DNA of 64,000 bases, taken from assembly GCA_021437785.1 (NCBI GenBank), contig JAILYB010000100.1, forward strand, positions 1,054,001 through 1,118,000, read 5' to 3'. Every line of letters begins with the position of its first letter. The first letter of the stretch is position 1. The notes under the pieces are model-generated. The model saw only the letters and a list, made by a program, of their open reading frames with translations. It was not told the origin of the DNA and did no database searches. This stretch comes from Rhodomyrtus psidioides. Lineage: Eukaryota > Streptophyta > Magnoliopsida > Myrtales > Myrtaceae. Both the position numbers and the translations under genes were made by a program. Below, one piece after another: positions 19,294-29,717 of this stretch.

Positions 19294-20246
19294 TCAATGA
19301 CGGACGCGTCGTCGTCGATTCCCTCGATAATGACGTTGACAGAATCTTCCCGGAACAGGCTGGCCAACTGGGGGTCCTCCGTTGTAACGTCCACCTTCTC
19401 GTCCTTCAGCCACTTAGACGCCTCATCAAAGAAACGACTCAGGGGAGTTTCGAACATCTTTCCCTTGCCCTTCCATGTATTCGACCCTAGGACGCGGCCA
19501 CCACGGCCCCTACCTCTCCCATAACCTTCTGGTTGGAAATGTCGACCCGGTTCTTCTTTATAACCCAGCCCTCGGCGGTTCTTTACTGTCGCCAAGCTAA
19601 CTGGCTCTTGAATACCTTGGTGGTGCTTGCCTAAACCAAGGCCCGGGATAAAACCGTGCCGCGTCAGTATTTTTCCCGCCATGATCGAGGATTTAGAGCA
19701 ATTTGGGGGCCTCATGGTTGTACCGGCTGGTACATGCATAATGTACATCCTCTCCGCAGCGCGGAAGCTTGATTCTTCTCCGGACAAAGGTTTCACCAAT
19801 GGAATAGTGTCAATGTGGCTCGTTAAGTGATCAGCCTCTGAGTGTATGGTGATCAGTTTGTCGTTAACGACCATCCGGACCTTCTGGTGTAAGCTCGAGG
19901 GCACGGCGCCAGCCGTGTGAATCCAAGGTCTTCCCAGCAAAAGCCCGAATGACGCTGGGATCTCCATGACTTGGAAATTAATCAGGAATTCCGTTGGGCC
20001 CACAAGGACAGGTAGTTCTATCTCTCCAGTTACCACGCCTTTAGCCCCATCGAAAGCTCGAATGGTGGACTTCGAGGTTTTGATTAAATCTTCTTTCACC
20101 CCGAGGCCTCTGAGCGTGCTTAAAAGGCATATGTCGAATGCGGACCCATTATCTACGAGGACTCGAGATACCCGTTTGCCCGTGGCACATTGCTGATACG
20201 TAGAGAGCCTTGTTGTGTCCTCGTCCCTCAGGTGGGAAGTCTTCAT
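19290..20246 (-). CDS. pro: Aspartic protease with G-patch, copy 2
   Basis: This 318-aa ORF parallels 12779-13735, with VDNGSA, the G-patch (residues about 189-231) and the RG-rich stretch all kept. A handful of replacements occur (P-to-L after DIC, D-to-E in VMDIP, D-to-G in PADTT, G-to-E in GYKGE, the last inside the G-patch). It has the same overlap with gag in the +1 frame and the same stop embedded in a splice donor. Confidence 0.85.
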   Translation of the reverse strand: MKTSHLRDEDTTRLSTYQQCATGKRVSRVLVDNGSAFDICLLSTLRGLGVKEDLIKTSKSTIRAFDGAKGVVTGEIELPVLVGPTEFLINFQVMEIPASFGLLLGRPWIHTAGAVPSSLHQKVRMVVNDKLITIHSEADHLTSHIDTIPLVKPLSGEESSFRAAERMYIMHVPAGTTMRPPNCSKSSIMAGKILTRHGFIPGLGLGKHHQGIQEPVSLATVKNRRGLGYKEEPGRHFQPEGYGRGRGRGGRVLGSNTWKGKGKMFETPLSRFFDEASKWLKDEKVDVTTEDPQLASLFREDSVNVIIEGIDDDASVIE

Positions 20247-22194
20247 CTGAAAATGAGACTTGATCTTTCAAAAGGATTGCCCCTACGAAGTCCTCCAGCT
20301 GGGCCTCATTGATTGTTTCAGGTACGTGGGCCTCGTCCAGCACCTTCAAGAGGGCATTTCGATGCTTCTCAGATGTTTTGAAGAGGTCTAAGAGCGAGAT
20401 TTGTGCAGGCATCTTTCTCAACTGTTCGACCACCTCGAATTCGCTAGTTCTAATGATGGCTAGGACCTGCTTGGCGTCTTCATCCGTTATTCCCTTCTTT
20501 TCAACCTCTCCTTCCTTTTGAACTAGGCACCTCCCGGAGCGAGTAATGGCATCTACTTCACTGGTGCCGTAATTCCAATGCACTGCTTTGGGGTTGTAAT
20601 TCTCTACTGCGGGGAGTGTAATTACCAAGGGTGTCACCCCGTCTTTGTGAGAACTGCTGGCCTCCCCAGTCGCCTCTACCTCGCTGTCACTACGATCTTC
20701 TTGTGTGAGGTTGAACTCAGCAAGGTTGATTATCAGCGGGGTCATACCCTCCACCATGCAGATTGATTCGCCTAGGCATGATTCCTCTGAGTCGTATAGG
20801 TTTCTCCCAAGGTCTATATTGAACACCGCGTTTGTGGTATGGTCAGGTAGTGGATTCTGTTGGATGTTTGGATCTGCTCCATCAAACTTCAGCAAGTCAC
20901 TGTCGATAAGGGCCTGTATGTCGTATTGTAGGGCCCGACAATTGTCTATGTTGTGTCCCTTTTCGCCCATGTGATATGCACAAGTTCGGCTCTCGTCGAA
21001 ACCTATGAACCTTGGCGGTGTTGACCTCGGCGGCTTCTTGGCTAACAACCTTGCGTCTAGAAGCTTAGGGAGTAACTTTGACATCGGGACTGAGAGCGGG
21101 GTAAAAGAGGGAGGACCCATTCCTCTTGGTGCTAAGATCCTCTGGGCCGTCCAAGAGGTGTTCCCCTGGGTCGGGGTGGAGTTTTCGAACTTTTTGGCTC
21201 TTGGTGGATTGGAAACGAAGGCAACCTCTGCAGTAGATTCTCGTTCTTTCTTTGCGGGGAACGGTCGCTTCGGAGTCACTTCCGGCACACGCCTTTCTCT
21301 TATAGCCCACTCGTGTCTTTCCGCCACTTTGATTAAGTGCGCGAAGGTCTGACACCCAGAGGTGTTTAGTTTGTCAAAGTAGTCATACGGCAGCGCTTTC
21401 AGAAAGATGTCTACCAACTCTTCCTCCGGGATGTGCGGCTTCACCTGAGTGGCGAGCGCCCTCCACCTTTGGGCGTATAAACGAACGCTTTCAGTCCTCC
21501 CTTTCGCGGTCCGCAGTAGGTCCTCTCTGGTTGGAGCAGTCAGTGCATTGAACTTATACTGGGATAGAAAGTCTCCTGCAAACTCGTCCCAGTCGTCATA
21601 TCTTTGTATGTCTAACTCCACGTACCAAGACAGAGCAGCGCCAGCCAGACTCTCTTGGAAGGTATTGATCAGCAATGGCGTGTAATCTGAGTATTTGGCC
21701 ATCTTGTACAAGTAGTACTTCAGGTGGGTCTTGGGACAGCCTGTCCCATTATACTTCCTTGAGAAATCCAGCTCCTTGTAGTCCACAGGGACCTCAATCT
21801 TGGTGAAAGGCATGATTTTATCGTACTTTGACAACTCAAATCCCTGGCTGGTGAGACATTCCTCGATTTTGGCAATCCTTCTTACTCCCTCATCGACCTT
21901 GACAGACTTCTCACTCTGTTTCCCTTCTAGGTTGATGATGACAGGCGGGGCTCTCGGCGGTACTTCAACAGTTGGAGCCTGCTCAGTGCCAGGTGCAGCA
22001 TTCGTCCCAGCGGGTCCACCTGCGTCGGAACCAGCAGGCGTGCTTGGGTTTGCAGCTTGGTTAAGATCAACTGGCAGAGTGGGCCTGGCGTTAGCCGCGA
22101 TGAACATGTCCTTCATTTCAGCCAGCATCTGAGTCACTTGGTCTAATCGTGCTTCCAGAGTCCCGAGGCGGGCGTCAACCTGTTCGTGCTCCAT
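20149..22194 (-). CDS. gag: Gag polyprotein, copy 2
   Basis: This 681-aa gag parallels 13638-15683. The zinc knuckle and capsid region are intact. Differences are few, for example T-to-A in LAGTALSW, R-to-M in APRGRGPP, and K-to-A and N-to-S near VHWNYG. Because it is nearest the 5' LTR it would be the copy translated first from a full-length transcript. Confidence 0.9.
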   Translation of the reverse strand: MEHEQVDARLGTLEARLDQVTQMLAEMKDMFIAANARPTLPVDLNQAANPSTPAGSDAGGPAGTNAAPGTEQAPTVEVPPRAPPVIINLEGKQSEKSVKVDEGVRRIAKIEECLTSQGFELSKYDKIMPFTKIEVPVDYKELDFSRKYNGTGCPKTHLKYYLYKMAKYSDYTPLLINTFQESLAGAALSWYVELDIQRYDDWDEFAGDFLSQYKFNALTAPTREDLLRTAKGRTESVRLYAQRWRALATQVKPHIPEEELVDIFLKALPYDYFDKLNTSGCQTFAHLIKVAERHEWAIRERRVPEVTPKRPFPAKKERESTAEVAFVSNPPRAKKFENSTPTQGNTSWTAQRILAPRGMGPPSFTPLSVPMSKLLPKLLDARLLAKKPPRSTPPRFIGFDESRTCAYHMGEKGHNIDNCRALQYDIQALIDSDLLKFDGADPNIQQNPLPDHTTNAVFNIDLGRNLYDSEESCLGESICMVEGMTPLIINLAEFNLTQEDRSDSEVEATGEASSSHKDGVTPLVITLPAVENYNPKAVHWNYGTSEVDAITRSGRCLVQKEGEVEKKGITDEDAKQVLAIIRTSEFEVVEQLRKMPAQISLLDLFKTSEKHRNALLKVLDEAHVPETINEAQLEDFVGAILLKDQVSFSDEDFPPEGRGHNKALYVSAMCHGQTGISSPRR

Positions 22195-22548
22195 ACGGGC
22201 CTGAGAACGCGCTTGGGCTCGAGTCCTCGTGATTGAGAGTTACCTGCTTCGGGAGATTAAAAGTTAGGCTTATGGATACGAGAGATAAATCATGTGCCGC
22301 AAAGTGAACGGCGGCCTGATCACGCTGGCGCGGTCTTGCCCCAGTTTGTCAAGGCAAGTATGTCGTTATGCAAAGAGTAATCCATGATAATTAGGATAAG
22401 TTCTTTTTGAAAAGATGCTTGGATAATGCATAAAAAAGGCTCCCAGAGGAGTTTGATCACAACAGGAAATGAAAATGCTTGACTATTCTAAACTCGATGG
22501 GAGGGCTGGCTCCTCTGTCATCCTCCGATATTGCTGGGAGCCGAGTCT
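22195..22548 (-). other. Spacer between ORF1 and gag, copy 2
   Basis: Copy of the 15684-16037 spacer. Nothing further is recognised. Confidence 0.6.
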
Positions 22549-23865
22549 TCAACTCTGGACTTCTTCGCCTTCAGGATAGGCCGGCGGTCCGACGTCTTCC
22601 GGTATGTAAGGCTCCACTCCTAGTACATATGGGACGATGTACTCTGGAACATATGGTTCGACTAGGGTTGGCCGGACTCTTTTGAAAGCCCGGATATATT
22701 CCTCGGAGGCCCGATGGATGTTCATCTCAGGGTCCAACTGATCCGGCCACTCCACATCCTGAGGCGGGGAGTCTTTCAGTGCCTGTTCTAGGTCATTGAT
22801 CATCATCTGGAGGCGCGCTTTGGTCCTCTTGGTGATTGGGCCTTGGGGAATGTCGAAGGCGAATTCGTCCGGAGGACTTTGGGGTGGTATCTGCTGCAGC
22901 ATGCCGAACTGTCTGACGACTCTGATCGGGTAGTATGACACGGCTCCTGTGAAACCCAAGAGAGGAATTGGCCCGCCGGTCTTGGTGGCGATGCGTGCTT
23001 TATGCATCTTCGGTCGCCTTAGCCGCCATCGGAGTTGTTCGGGTTCTAATTTTTCTAGGAGTTCGTACCAGTCGTTGAAAGAGCGGTTGGCAATGAGTGA
23101 TTGGCACTTGAGGAAGGACTGGATAGGGTGGACGTCTTCATCGATTCGAGTGCATCCAGCGCGAAGGTTGAGTTTTTTAAGATGGGAAGTGATCCACAAG
23201 AAGAGAAGGCCATTGGAGGCTTGGAAAATGGTTTTCCGGGTGGATTTGGAATCATCCAGTGTGGCCTTATAGCGGTTCAGGGACAGCAAAGTCTCAGCAA
23301 GGATCATATAGGAATAATCCAACTGGTCACATGCCTGCTGGGCTATGTGGACAATGAGAGGGTTGAATGTGGTCCTGGATGTAGGAAATAACACGAATCC
23401 AAAGAAGGCCAGGATGAAGACCCCTCCGGCCCTGTGGCCAGTGTCAATGGGTAGGTTCGAGTAATTGTCGAATAGGAATGAGAACGGGAATCTGCCAGAG
23501 TTGGATTTGAGAATCCTTTCAATCTCGGTGGTCTTGAGCCGAAGGAACTTGGAGAGCAGCTTGGATGGGTCAAGGCCTAAAGGAGGATGAACTAACTGTC
23601 CTTTGAATTCGACTCCGATAACGGCTGTATATTCTTCCACTGTGGGTGTGATCTCCAATCCTTTAAAGTTGAATGTTAGTGTGGTGCGATCCCAGAACCG
23701 TGCTGCTGCTTGTATCAGTGCCGGTTGGTATTTGATTTCGAGGAGGTCAACCAGGTGCCCCAGCCTTCGCTTGACATACGCCTGGTTGGTCTTGTTGAGG
23801 CGTCCCCACCAAACCAGCAACTCTCTGTGCGGGACCGGCATAATTTGGATGTCACCTCTTCCCAT
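22549..23865 (-). CDS. Extra ORF1 upstream of gag, DUF7745-like, copy 2
   Basis: This 438-aa ORF is identical in layout to 16038-17354, with two visible replacements (L-to-H in GQLVLPP, P-to-L in YVPGVEP). It sits closest to the element's 5' LTR, the normal ORF1 position in Ogre-type elements. Function unknown. Confidence 0.8.
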   Translation of the reverse strand: MGRGDIQIMPVPHRELLVWWGRLNKTNQAYVKRRLGHLVDLLEIKYQPALIQAAARFWDRTTLTFNFKGLEITPTVEEYTAVIGVEFKGQLVHPPLGLDPSKLLSKFLRLKTTEIERILKSNSGRFPFSFLFDNYSNLPIDTGHRAGGVFILAFFGFVLFPTSRTTFNPLIVHIAQQACDQLDYSYMILAETLLSLNRYKATLDDSKSTRKTIFQASNGLLFLWITSHLKKLNLRAGCTRIDEDVHPIQSFLKCQSLIANRSFNDWYELLEKLEPEQLRWRLRRPKMHKARIATKTGGPIPLLGFTGAVSYYPIRVVRQFGMLQQIPPQSPPDEFAFDIPQGPITKRTKARLQMMINDLEQALKDSPPQDVEWPDQLDPEMNIHRASEEYIRAFKRVRPTLVEPYVPEYIVPYVLGVEPYIPEDVGPPAYPEGEEVQS

Positions 23866-24426
23866 CGAGTCTAGAATATGAGAATGTGATTAATTATCCA
23901 TGGATTACTCGGACATTAGATTCGTTCAAATCACTATTTTCCGTGATGTGACGAGCGTTAGGCTCCCATATTTGGATAAAGGGAATGCCAAATTAGGGTT
24001 CCAACGCCAATCCCATCAATGGGCATAATGAGTTGGACAAAAATAATGATGTTATGCAAATGATATGCTTATGCATGGCGTGGACCACTTCAATCATATG
24101 TCGCATACGCCATGAAACGAGAATTAGATCCTCGCACCTGTGTTGAACAAACCAAGTGCGAGTTCTAACCCAGATTTCAAATGGAAGCGACGTATGATTG
24201 AAACAGAAAAGTTCGAATGGTTGGGTGAAATTCCAATGTCGCATTCCGGTATTAAGACGCCTATGAACGACCCGGGAATTAAAGCGCAGGGGGTAGGAGG
24301 GAGATCCACCGACGGATTCCCCTTACAGACTCAGAAGACTCAGAAAATCGAATAATTCTAAAACACCTCCGGAAAGCGACCCTAAGGACCCTAAAGAGAT
24401 GCCCCAAGTCAGGTCGTCAGGCGATG
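23866..24426 (-). other. Leader between the SIM-bearing ORF and ORF1
   Basis: No gene seen. In element orientation it contains GGGGCATCTCT, which is also found in AB (about 36988) and CD (about 46105), anchoring the alignment of the three leaders. Confidence 0.55.
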
Positions 24427-25134
24427 TCAGGTGCCCCCCATTGTTCTGTCTAGGTCCAGGTCTCTTTCCTCATCGGATGAAACGGCTATGGGGTGGAAAG
24501 GTGACGAATGTCCTTCGGGAGACTCTTCTTCATCTGACGAGATCTCGATAACCTCCGGAGGGGGTGTCGGATTTGCTCGTATCCTGCTAAATATGTCCCT
24601 TAACTTCAGGTAAATGTTCCACAACCTTTCCCTTTCGTACTCGAATTTATGTTCGCGTTCGAGTTGCTCGGCGGACTTGGTGTAGAAGCAGTCTGTTCCT
24701 CGGATAAGATTGCGTCCAGTAAGTGCCCTCCCTTGGATAAATCGGAAGGCGTGGAATCCGTTGAACGTCTCGGTGGCTTCATGACGGACGACGCGTCGCT
24801 CGTACTGAAATACCTCCGGGACCTTGGACAGATTTGGGGAGACCATCTCCACTTTATCTAAATTGTAGAATGGAATTAGACCCAACCATCGGACTCGATG
24901 AATGCAACATGTTGTGCAACAAATACGAGGCTGCAGGTAAATTAAACAATAATGGAAAGACCTTACCAAAAGAGGTATCCAATGATTTTTTGGTTTTAGG
25001 TATACCAACCATCCATATGCATGCGCATGAGACAAGTGAGGCTTGACTCTAGAAATTAAAAAGGGCTTAGGTATGGAACCTAAAGGCTTCCCCCTATCCG
25101 AGTCGATAAATTCATCCATGAGCGCAATCCACAA
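24427..25134 (-). CDS. Leader ORF with two SUMO-interaction-like motifs
   Basis: This 235-aa frame lies between the leader and ORF1. The distal part (from about residue 80) looks like coding sequence: charged, with a probable helix LEREHKFEYERERLWNIYLKLR. It ends in an acidic region with VIEISSDEEE (195-204) and PIAVSSDEER (215-224). Both fit the SUMO-interaction motif pattern of a short hydrophobic core next to acidic and Ser residues. The N-terminal part is Cys/His-rich and may be untranslated or intronic, since splice-like signals occur there, so the start is uncertain. A 145-aa ORF in CD (45632-46069) ends with a related motif. No named family is recognised. Confidence 0.5.
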   Translation of the reverse strand: MWIALMDEFIDSDRGKPLGSIPKPFLISRVKPHLSHAHAYGWLVYLKPKNHWIPLLVRSFHYCLIYLQPRICCTTCCIHRVRWLGLIPFYNLDKVEMVSPNLSKVPEVFQYERRVVRHEATETFNGFHAFRFIQGRALTGRNLIRGTDCFYTKSAEQLEREHKFEYERERLWNIYLKLRDIFSRIRANPTPPPEVIEISSDEEESPEGHSSPFHPIAVSSDEERDLDLDRTMGGT

Positions 25135-25589
25135 CAGATGGATAAAAATCTCGACTTGGATAGAGAGTGGGATCGAATATGGTCAACCCCAGCGCGATCC
25201 ACGCTAGAGCGTTGCATATCGATCCCTGATCTATGGCTACCTGAAAAGGTGATTTCGCGGCCTGGGTTTGGGCGCTTTGTGCAAAGTGTCGTGATCCTCA
25301 AATATGCAGTGAATCATGCACAACAATTTATATATCAATCAGCGCTTCAAATCATCCATATGACATACATTCCTACGCCTGTCCTGCATAAGACAATGTT
25401 AATCACAGACTACACCCCTTATCACTCCAATCTGCAAAAGCATATAACACCTATCGTGAGCGGACTTACCTCACCTTCAAGAGCGCCTGCAGGGTTAGAA
25501 AAATCACTCAACGTTTTAATTACGGCCTAAGTCCACTTGAGGTCCAGAACCAAGTGTTCTAGAACAAAGTCCCCAGCGGAGTCGCCAGC
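25064..25589 (-). other. 5' leader of the Ogre-like element with splice-like signals
   Basis: In element orientation it contains CTAACCCTGCAG followed 17 nt later by GAG|GTAAGT (around 25492-25464), and further CAG acceptor-like sites (TTTTGCAG, TTATGCAG). The acceptor-17 nt-donor arrangement also occurs in AB (36438-36476) and in weaker form in CD (45290-45328). It overlaps the start of the SIM-bearing ORF. Confidence 0.5.
25569..25587 (-). other. Primer binding site of the Ogre-like element
   Basis: TGGCGACTCCGCTGGGGAC on the minus strand, two bases after the 5' LTR end. A related sequence (TGGCGACACCGCTGGGGAC) is used by CD, while AB has lost 12 bases of it. Confidence 0.8.
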
Positions 25590-28500
25590 TGTCGCGACCC
25601 GTCCGAAAATCAACGGACGCGGCTAATGGATTACCGATCGCGGGCTTTGGATCGGCGCGGGCCCTCCCAGGCCCATACCAAATCGCGGCGGGAGTATATC
25701 TTTAAGGGATTCGACGATAAGAGTCGATCGCTTTCGACCTTCAGTGTGGTCGTGGTGGCATGTGCAACTTGTGCATGCATTTGAAGTCGCCACCGGTCTT
25801 TCTTGGAGGGTAGACCGGAAACCTTACTGACCGATTGGGAGAGATCGATCAGTTCTACGGAACCAGAGATTTTGGGTTCGGGGACTTGGTTACGTCGGTG
25901 TCATTACCAACGCCCTTTCGGTACCTAACGCGAGTGATTTTCCTGACTAAGAGTTCATGCAGGCGCAATTTTGGGTGAGATAGGTTTGATTCAGGGTTTC
26001 ATGCAGATTGGAATACTAGTCCTATCAATCACAATCAATTTAACGAGAGCGCGAGTCAAGTGTATAAATAAATAATGTCAATGCACATCAATTTCAATCA
26101 TTGGCCTCCTAGTATAGCCCTAAGGGCTTAGGGAAGATGTGATTTAGGGTTAGGGGTAAAATGGGAAGATTCGGGGACAATTAGCCCGGAGGGCAAAATT
26201 GTCATTTTTTTGGAAGGTTTGGATACCGGATTACCCAAAATATTCCATGGCCAGTTGATTGTGGCCATTTCCCATTTTTGCGAATTTTTTTGGAATTTCT
26301 TGATTTTTCTTCAATTTTTGGAAGACGATTCGCCCAAAGGGCGAAATCGTCATTTTTAAGAAGGTTCGGGGTTCAAAACACCCGGGATGAGCCTTGGCCA
26401 GTTGATTGTGGCCATTTCCTATTTTTGGGGGTTTTCTTGGATTTTTTAGAATATTTTTTAGAAGACGGTTTGCCGGAAGGGAAAAACCGTCATTTCTGAA
26501 AAGATCGGGGGTCGAAAGACCCGAAACAGGTCGTGGCCAGTTGAATGTGGCCATTTCCTATTTTTTGGAATTTTTTTAGAATTTTTCTGAATTTTCCGAA
26601 TTTTTTGAATATTTTCATGATTTTTTATTTTTTATTGATTTTTTGATTATTTATTATTTTTTATTATTTTCTGAATTTTTTAATATTTAAAAATATTTTC
26701 CAGGCCGGGTCAAACCCGGCCCACGCCTCTCGGGCGCCCGGCCCGACCCTAGGGGTCGAAACCGGCCTAAAACGACGCCGTTTTATATTTTTAAACATTT
26801 TTCCATTTTTTAACAATTTTTTTGATTTTTTATCTATTTTATTTAATTATCCGAAAATTCCCCGGATCGGACGGTCCACGTCGTGCCACGTGGCTTCGTC
26901 TCGTGCGTCCGATCAAAGACTAGATCGGACGTCCCTCAGTGAGCCACGTGGCCACATCGTAGCCATTGGATCAAAAATCAATTATTTTCTTTTTTTAGAA
27001 AAACCTTCGGATCGAACGCTCCACGTTGTGCCACGTGGCTACTCCTGGTGCGTCCGATCTTGGACAAGATCGGGCGATCCACAGAAAGCCACTTGGCACA
27101 TTCTCGGCCGTCGGATTGATTTGAATTAATTATCCGAAAATCATTTATTTTATTTTGCAAAATTCCAAGATCGCGACACGTGTCGCGATCGTGGCCGTCC
27201 GTTTGTTTTATTTGAAAATATCCGGACCGGACCCCACCCGGCTGACGTGGCTGCCTACGTGGCACGCCACGTCGGCCGTTGACCGTTGACCGGCCGGAGG
27301 GTCGCCGGAGAAGACGATGAACAATGAAAAATCCGGCGGGAATAGTAAAAATTCCGGCGAGGTCGCCGGAAAATTGCGAAACGGGCCCGAAACTTGGTAT
27401 TTTTCGCCCGTTCTTGCGGCATTCGACTCCTTAGACACTCAACATCAATATAAGACCAAAACATGGCAAGAAACACGTCGGGAACCGCCCCAAAAATCCG
27501 GCGACCGAACCGGCTCCGGCGAACCGATTTGCAGAAAATTTTTTGTTGCTCAAACTCGTTTTCTTTCATTCACATAGCACCCAAGGGAGATTTAGAAGCT
27601 TACCTAAGCTCATTTCGAGCTTGAAGACCGCCGGAAGTTCCCCGTTGAGCTCCCGGTCCGGAGGGTGGTCGGCAAAGGTTGTGGTCCGGTTTTCACCGAG
27701 ATTTAATGCAAAATAAATGGCAAGTTGAGCTTAGGGATAGTTCTAGTGGAGACTCAATGCCATATTCGTGCTAAATGAAGCTCGGGAAGACACGGCCGAG
27801 GCAAAACCGAGCCGAGACATCCATCGGCATTTCATCGAACACATGGCGTGCGTATGAGAAACGGTGGTCGGAGGAGAATACCGACCTGCTTGGAGCTCGC
27901 CGACGGCCACTGAGTACCCGGTGATGATCCGTGAAGATGCTTGAAGCTCCCCCGAAGCTCCTCTCGTCCGGTCTTCGCCAAAAAAAAAATATTTTCCTCT
28001 CTCGTGCGAGCTCGGCATTAAACCGAGATCTCCCCGCCTTTTCCGCGTGGCCGACCGGCGTGCCGACGCCCATTCCCCTGCCAGGCACGACCAGCCAACT
28101 CTGCCAGTGTCCCCCCACGCCCGTTCTCCTTTTTTTCTTCCCGAAGCCGCGTCGCCCATGCCGCCCCTGCTCTGTCCACGCTGCTGCACATTCTGTGCAT
28201 GCTGTCCACCAGACCCGGGTCGGGCCGGGTCGGGTCGGGTCGGACCCGACCGGCCCGGTTCGGCCAAATCGCCCAAATCGCCAAATTGACCCCCCAAATG
28301 ACCTCTTTTCATGAAATTGATGGCAAAATCGGATTCCTTGACATGTTTTCCATCAAATATAGGTATTTTCGTGAATCAATTTATTGAAATTCTGTGAAAA
28401 CCCCAAATTGTCCCTAGGATCCGAAATTTAATTTTGCCAAATCGAAGGCCTAAACGATCGAATTAGCCAAAATTGAGCCCACCAATGGATTCAGCATGAT

Positions 28501-29087
28501 GAAAACTGTTGGGTAGAGGTGTTTAATTTTAATGGGTGTGCCCGTGTGAAATTTAATTTCACAAATTGTAAAACCGGGGACTAAATTGAAAGATTTTTAT
28601 GCAATTAAGCCCTTTTGGTTAAAATTGATCAAATTGGAGGGCAAATTGACCCAATTGCACTTCAAGACTCTAGAATCAAATGTCATAGCTTATAAAAACA
28701 GAGAATTAAAAATTAAAAGACTCGAAAAGGATTTTTTAGGCCCGGTTCGGGATTAGATTTATGAAGGAACCCCATGAACCAGGCCAAATTTCCCTAATAA
28801 AAAGTGAAAATATTAAATAGATAATTAAAATAAAATTTCTGAATATTTTTGTGTAATTTTCTGACCACGAATGGTATTTTTCCTGATTTTTTGGGTATTT
28901 TAATAATTAAATAAATTCAAAAAAATATTAAAAAATTCAAAAAATATTTTTTGTTCAAAATTGGTTCCTAAGGCTAGGCTAAGGCTTCCAAAGTTGATTT
29001 TGCAATTTTTTGATCTTTTTTGCTATTTTTAATTAATTTTAGAAATTAAAATTATAATAAAAGATAGTCAAAAATCAGGTGTCAACA
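25590..29087 (-). repeat. Right LTR (5' LTR) of the Ogre-like element
   Basis: 3498 bp, starting TGTTGACACC at 29087 and ending GCGACA at 25590 on the minus strand. It is nearly identical to 442-3933, with few substitutions by eye, implying a fairly recent insertion or recent exchange. It carries the same stem-loop array, G-boxes and GGGTCG run as the left LTR. The TSD cannot be checked because the left end of the tandem lies outside the window. Confidence 0.92.
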
Positions 29088-29705
29088 GACCCGACCATTA
29101 TGGTTCATAACCTAGCACCCAAGTGAGTGGGGAGAGATGAGAGGGAGAGAGATATATATATATATAGAAAGGGATAAGGGGTGTAGCCTAATCTCTAAAC
29201 CATGTGGGACATTTTATTTAGCCTAGGGATGGTTCAACTTTTATAAAGGAAGATGGGTTGTCATTATTCATACACAACCAATGTGGGACACTCAAGAGAT
29301 GATGTCATCTAATGTCATGGATGATGTCATGGTGAGGTGACGTCATGATGATGTCATGTGTAGAAAACCCTAGTGGTATTTTGATAATTTCTCCAAATGT
29401 CCAGGGGTATTTTGGTAAAATGTCACCTCAAGGCTAATCTCAACAATCGACGATTGTCGGAAGGATTTTCTCGTCTAATCTCTATCCAGTTGGATTAGAA
29501 CGAGGCCCAAGTTCAGGAATCTCAATCTTAAGACGAAACGATTGATCGATCGAATCCTAAACTAATTCGATCGTCGATTCAAGAGATTCTCTATTTTCAT
29601 TATCTAAACCATCAAGACTCGGCTTCAAACCTCAAATTAGAACTCTGAGGCAATTCATGGACTAAATTCTACTATCATAAGAGTATTGAAATCCAGGGCG
29701 TCACA
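29088..29705 (-). repeat. Partial 3' LTR of an older gypsy element
   Basis: On the minus strand TGTGACGCCC begins at 29705 directly after a purine-rich GGTGGGGAAAGT (29706-29717), an LTR start with its polypurine tract. The LTR is cut at 29087/29088 by the Ogre element. A short TA run (about 29152-29166) occurs inside. The other LTR is represented at 61993-62203. Confidence 0.6.
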
Positions 29706-29717
29706 ACTTTCCCCACC

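Larger units (their letters stand above)
17849..24359 (-). repeat. 6.5-kb tandem duplication, copy 2 (5'-proximal in the element)
   Basis: Second copy of the unit described at 11337-17848. It carries complete ORF1, gag, protease and intron, but RT is cut off at the junction. Its outer end at 24359 runs into the original leader (AATTCT|AAAACACC). Both copies carry the same gag/protease frame break and the same intron signals, so those features predate the duplication. Confidence 0.95.
442..29087 (-). mobile_element. Ogre/Tat-lineage Ty3-gypsy retrotransposon with internal duplication
   Basis: A 28.6-kb element with 3.5-kb LTRs, primer binding site, leader ORF, ORF1, gag, protease, intron, RT, two RNase H domains, integrase, 3' tandem repeats and polypurine tract. 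Lineage evidence is the extra ORF1, the pro/RT intron, the dual RNase H, the long LTRs and the 3' repeats, all known Ogre/Tat traits. Its normal length is inflated by the 6.5-kb duplication. Defects seen are TGA in integrase, the gag/pro frame break and the truncated RT of copy 2. Confidence 0.93.

Noticed and set aside
17849..24359. Two independent Ogre elements in tandem
   Set aside because: There is no LTR, primer site or polypurine tract between the copies; the joint is mid-RT to spacer, so it is an internal duplication.
29152..29166. TA dinucleotide run as a meaningful microsatellite or promoter
   Set aside because: Only a few units within an old LTR; nothing links it to a gene.
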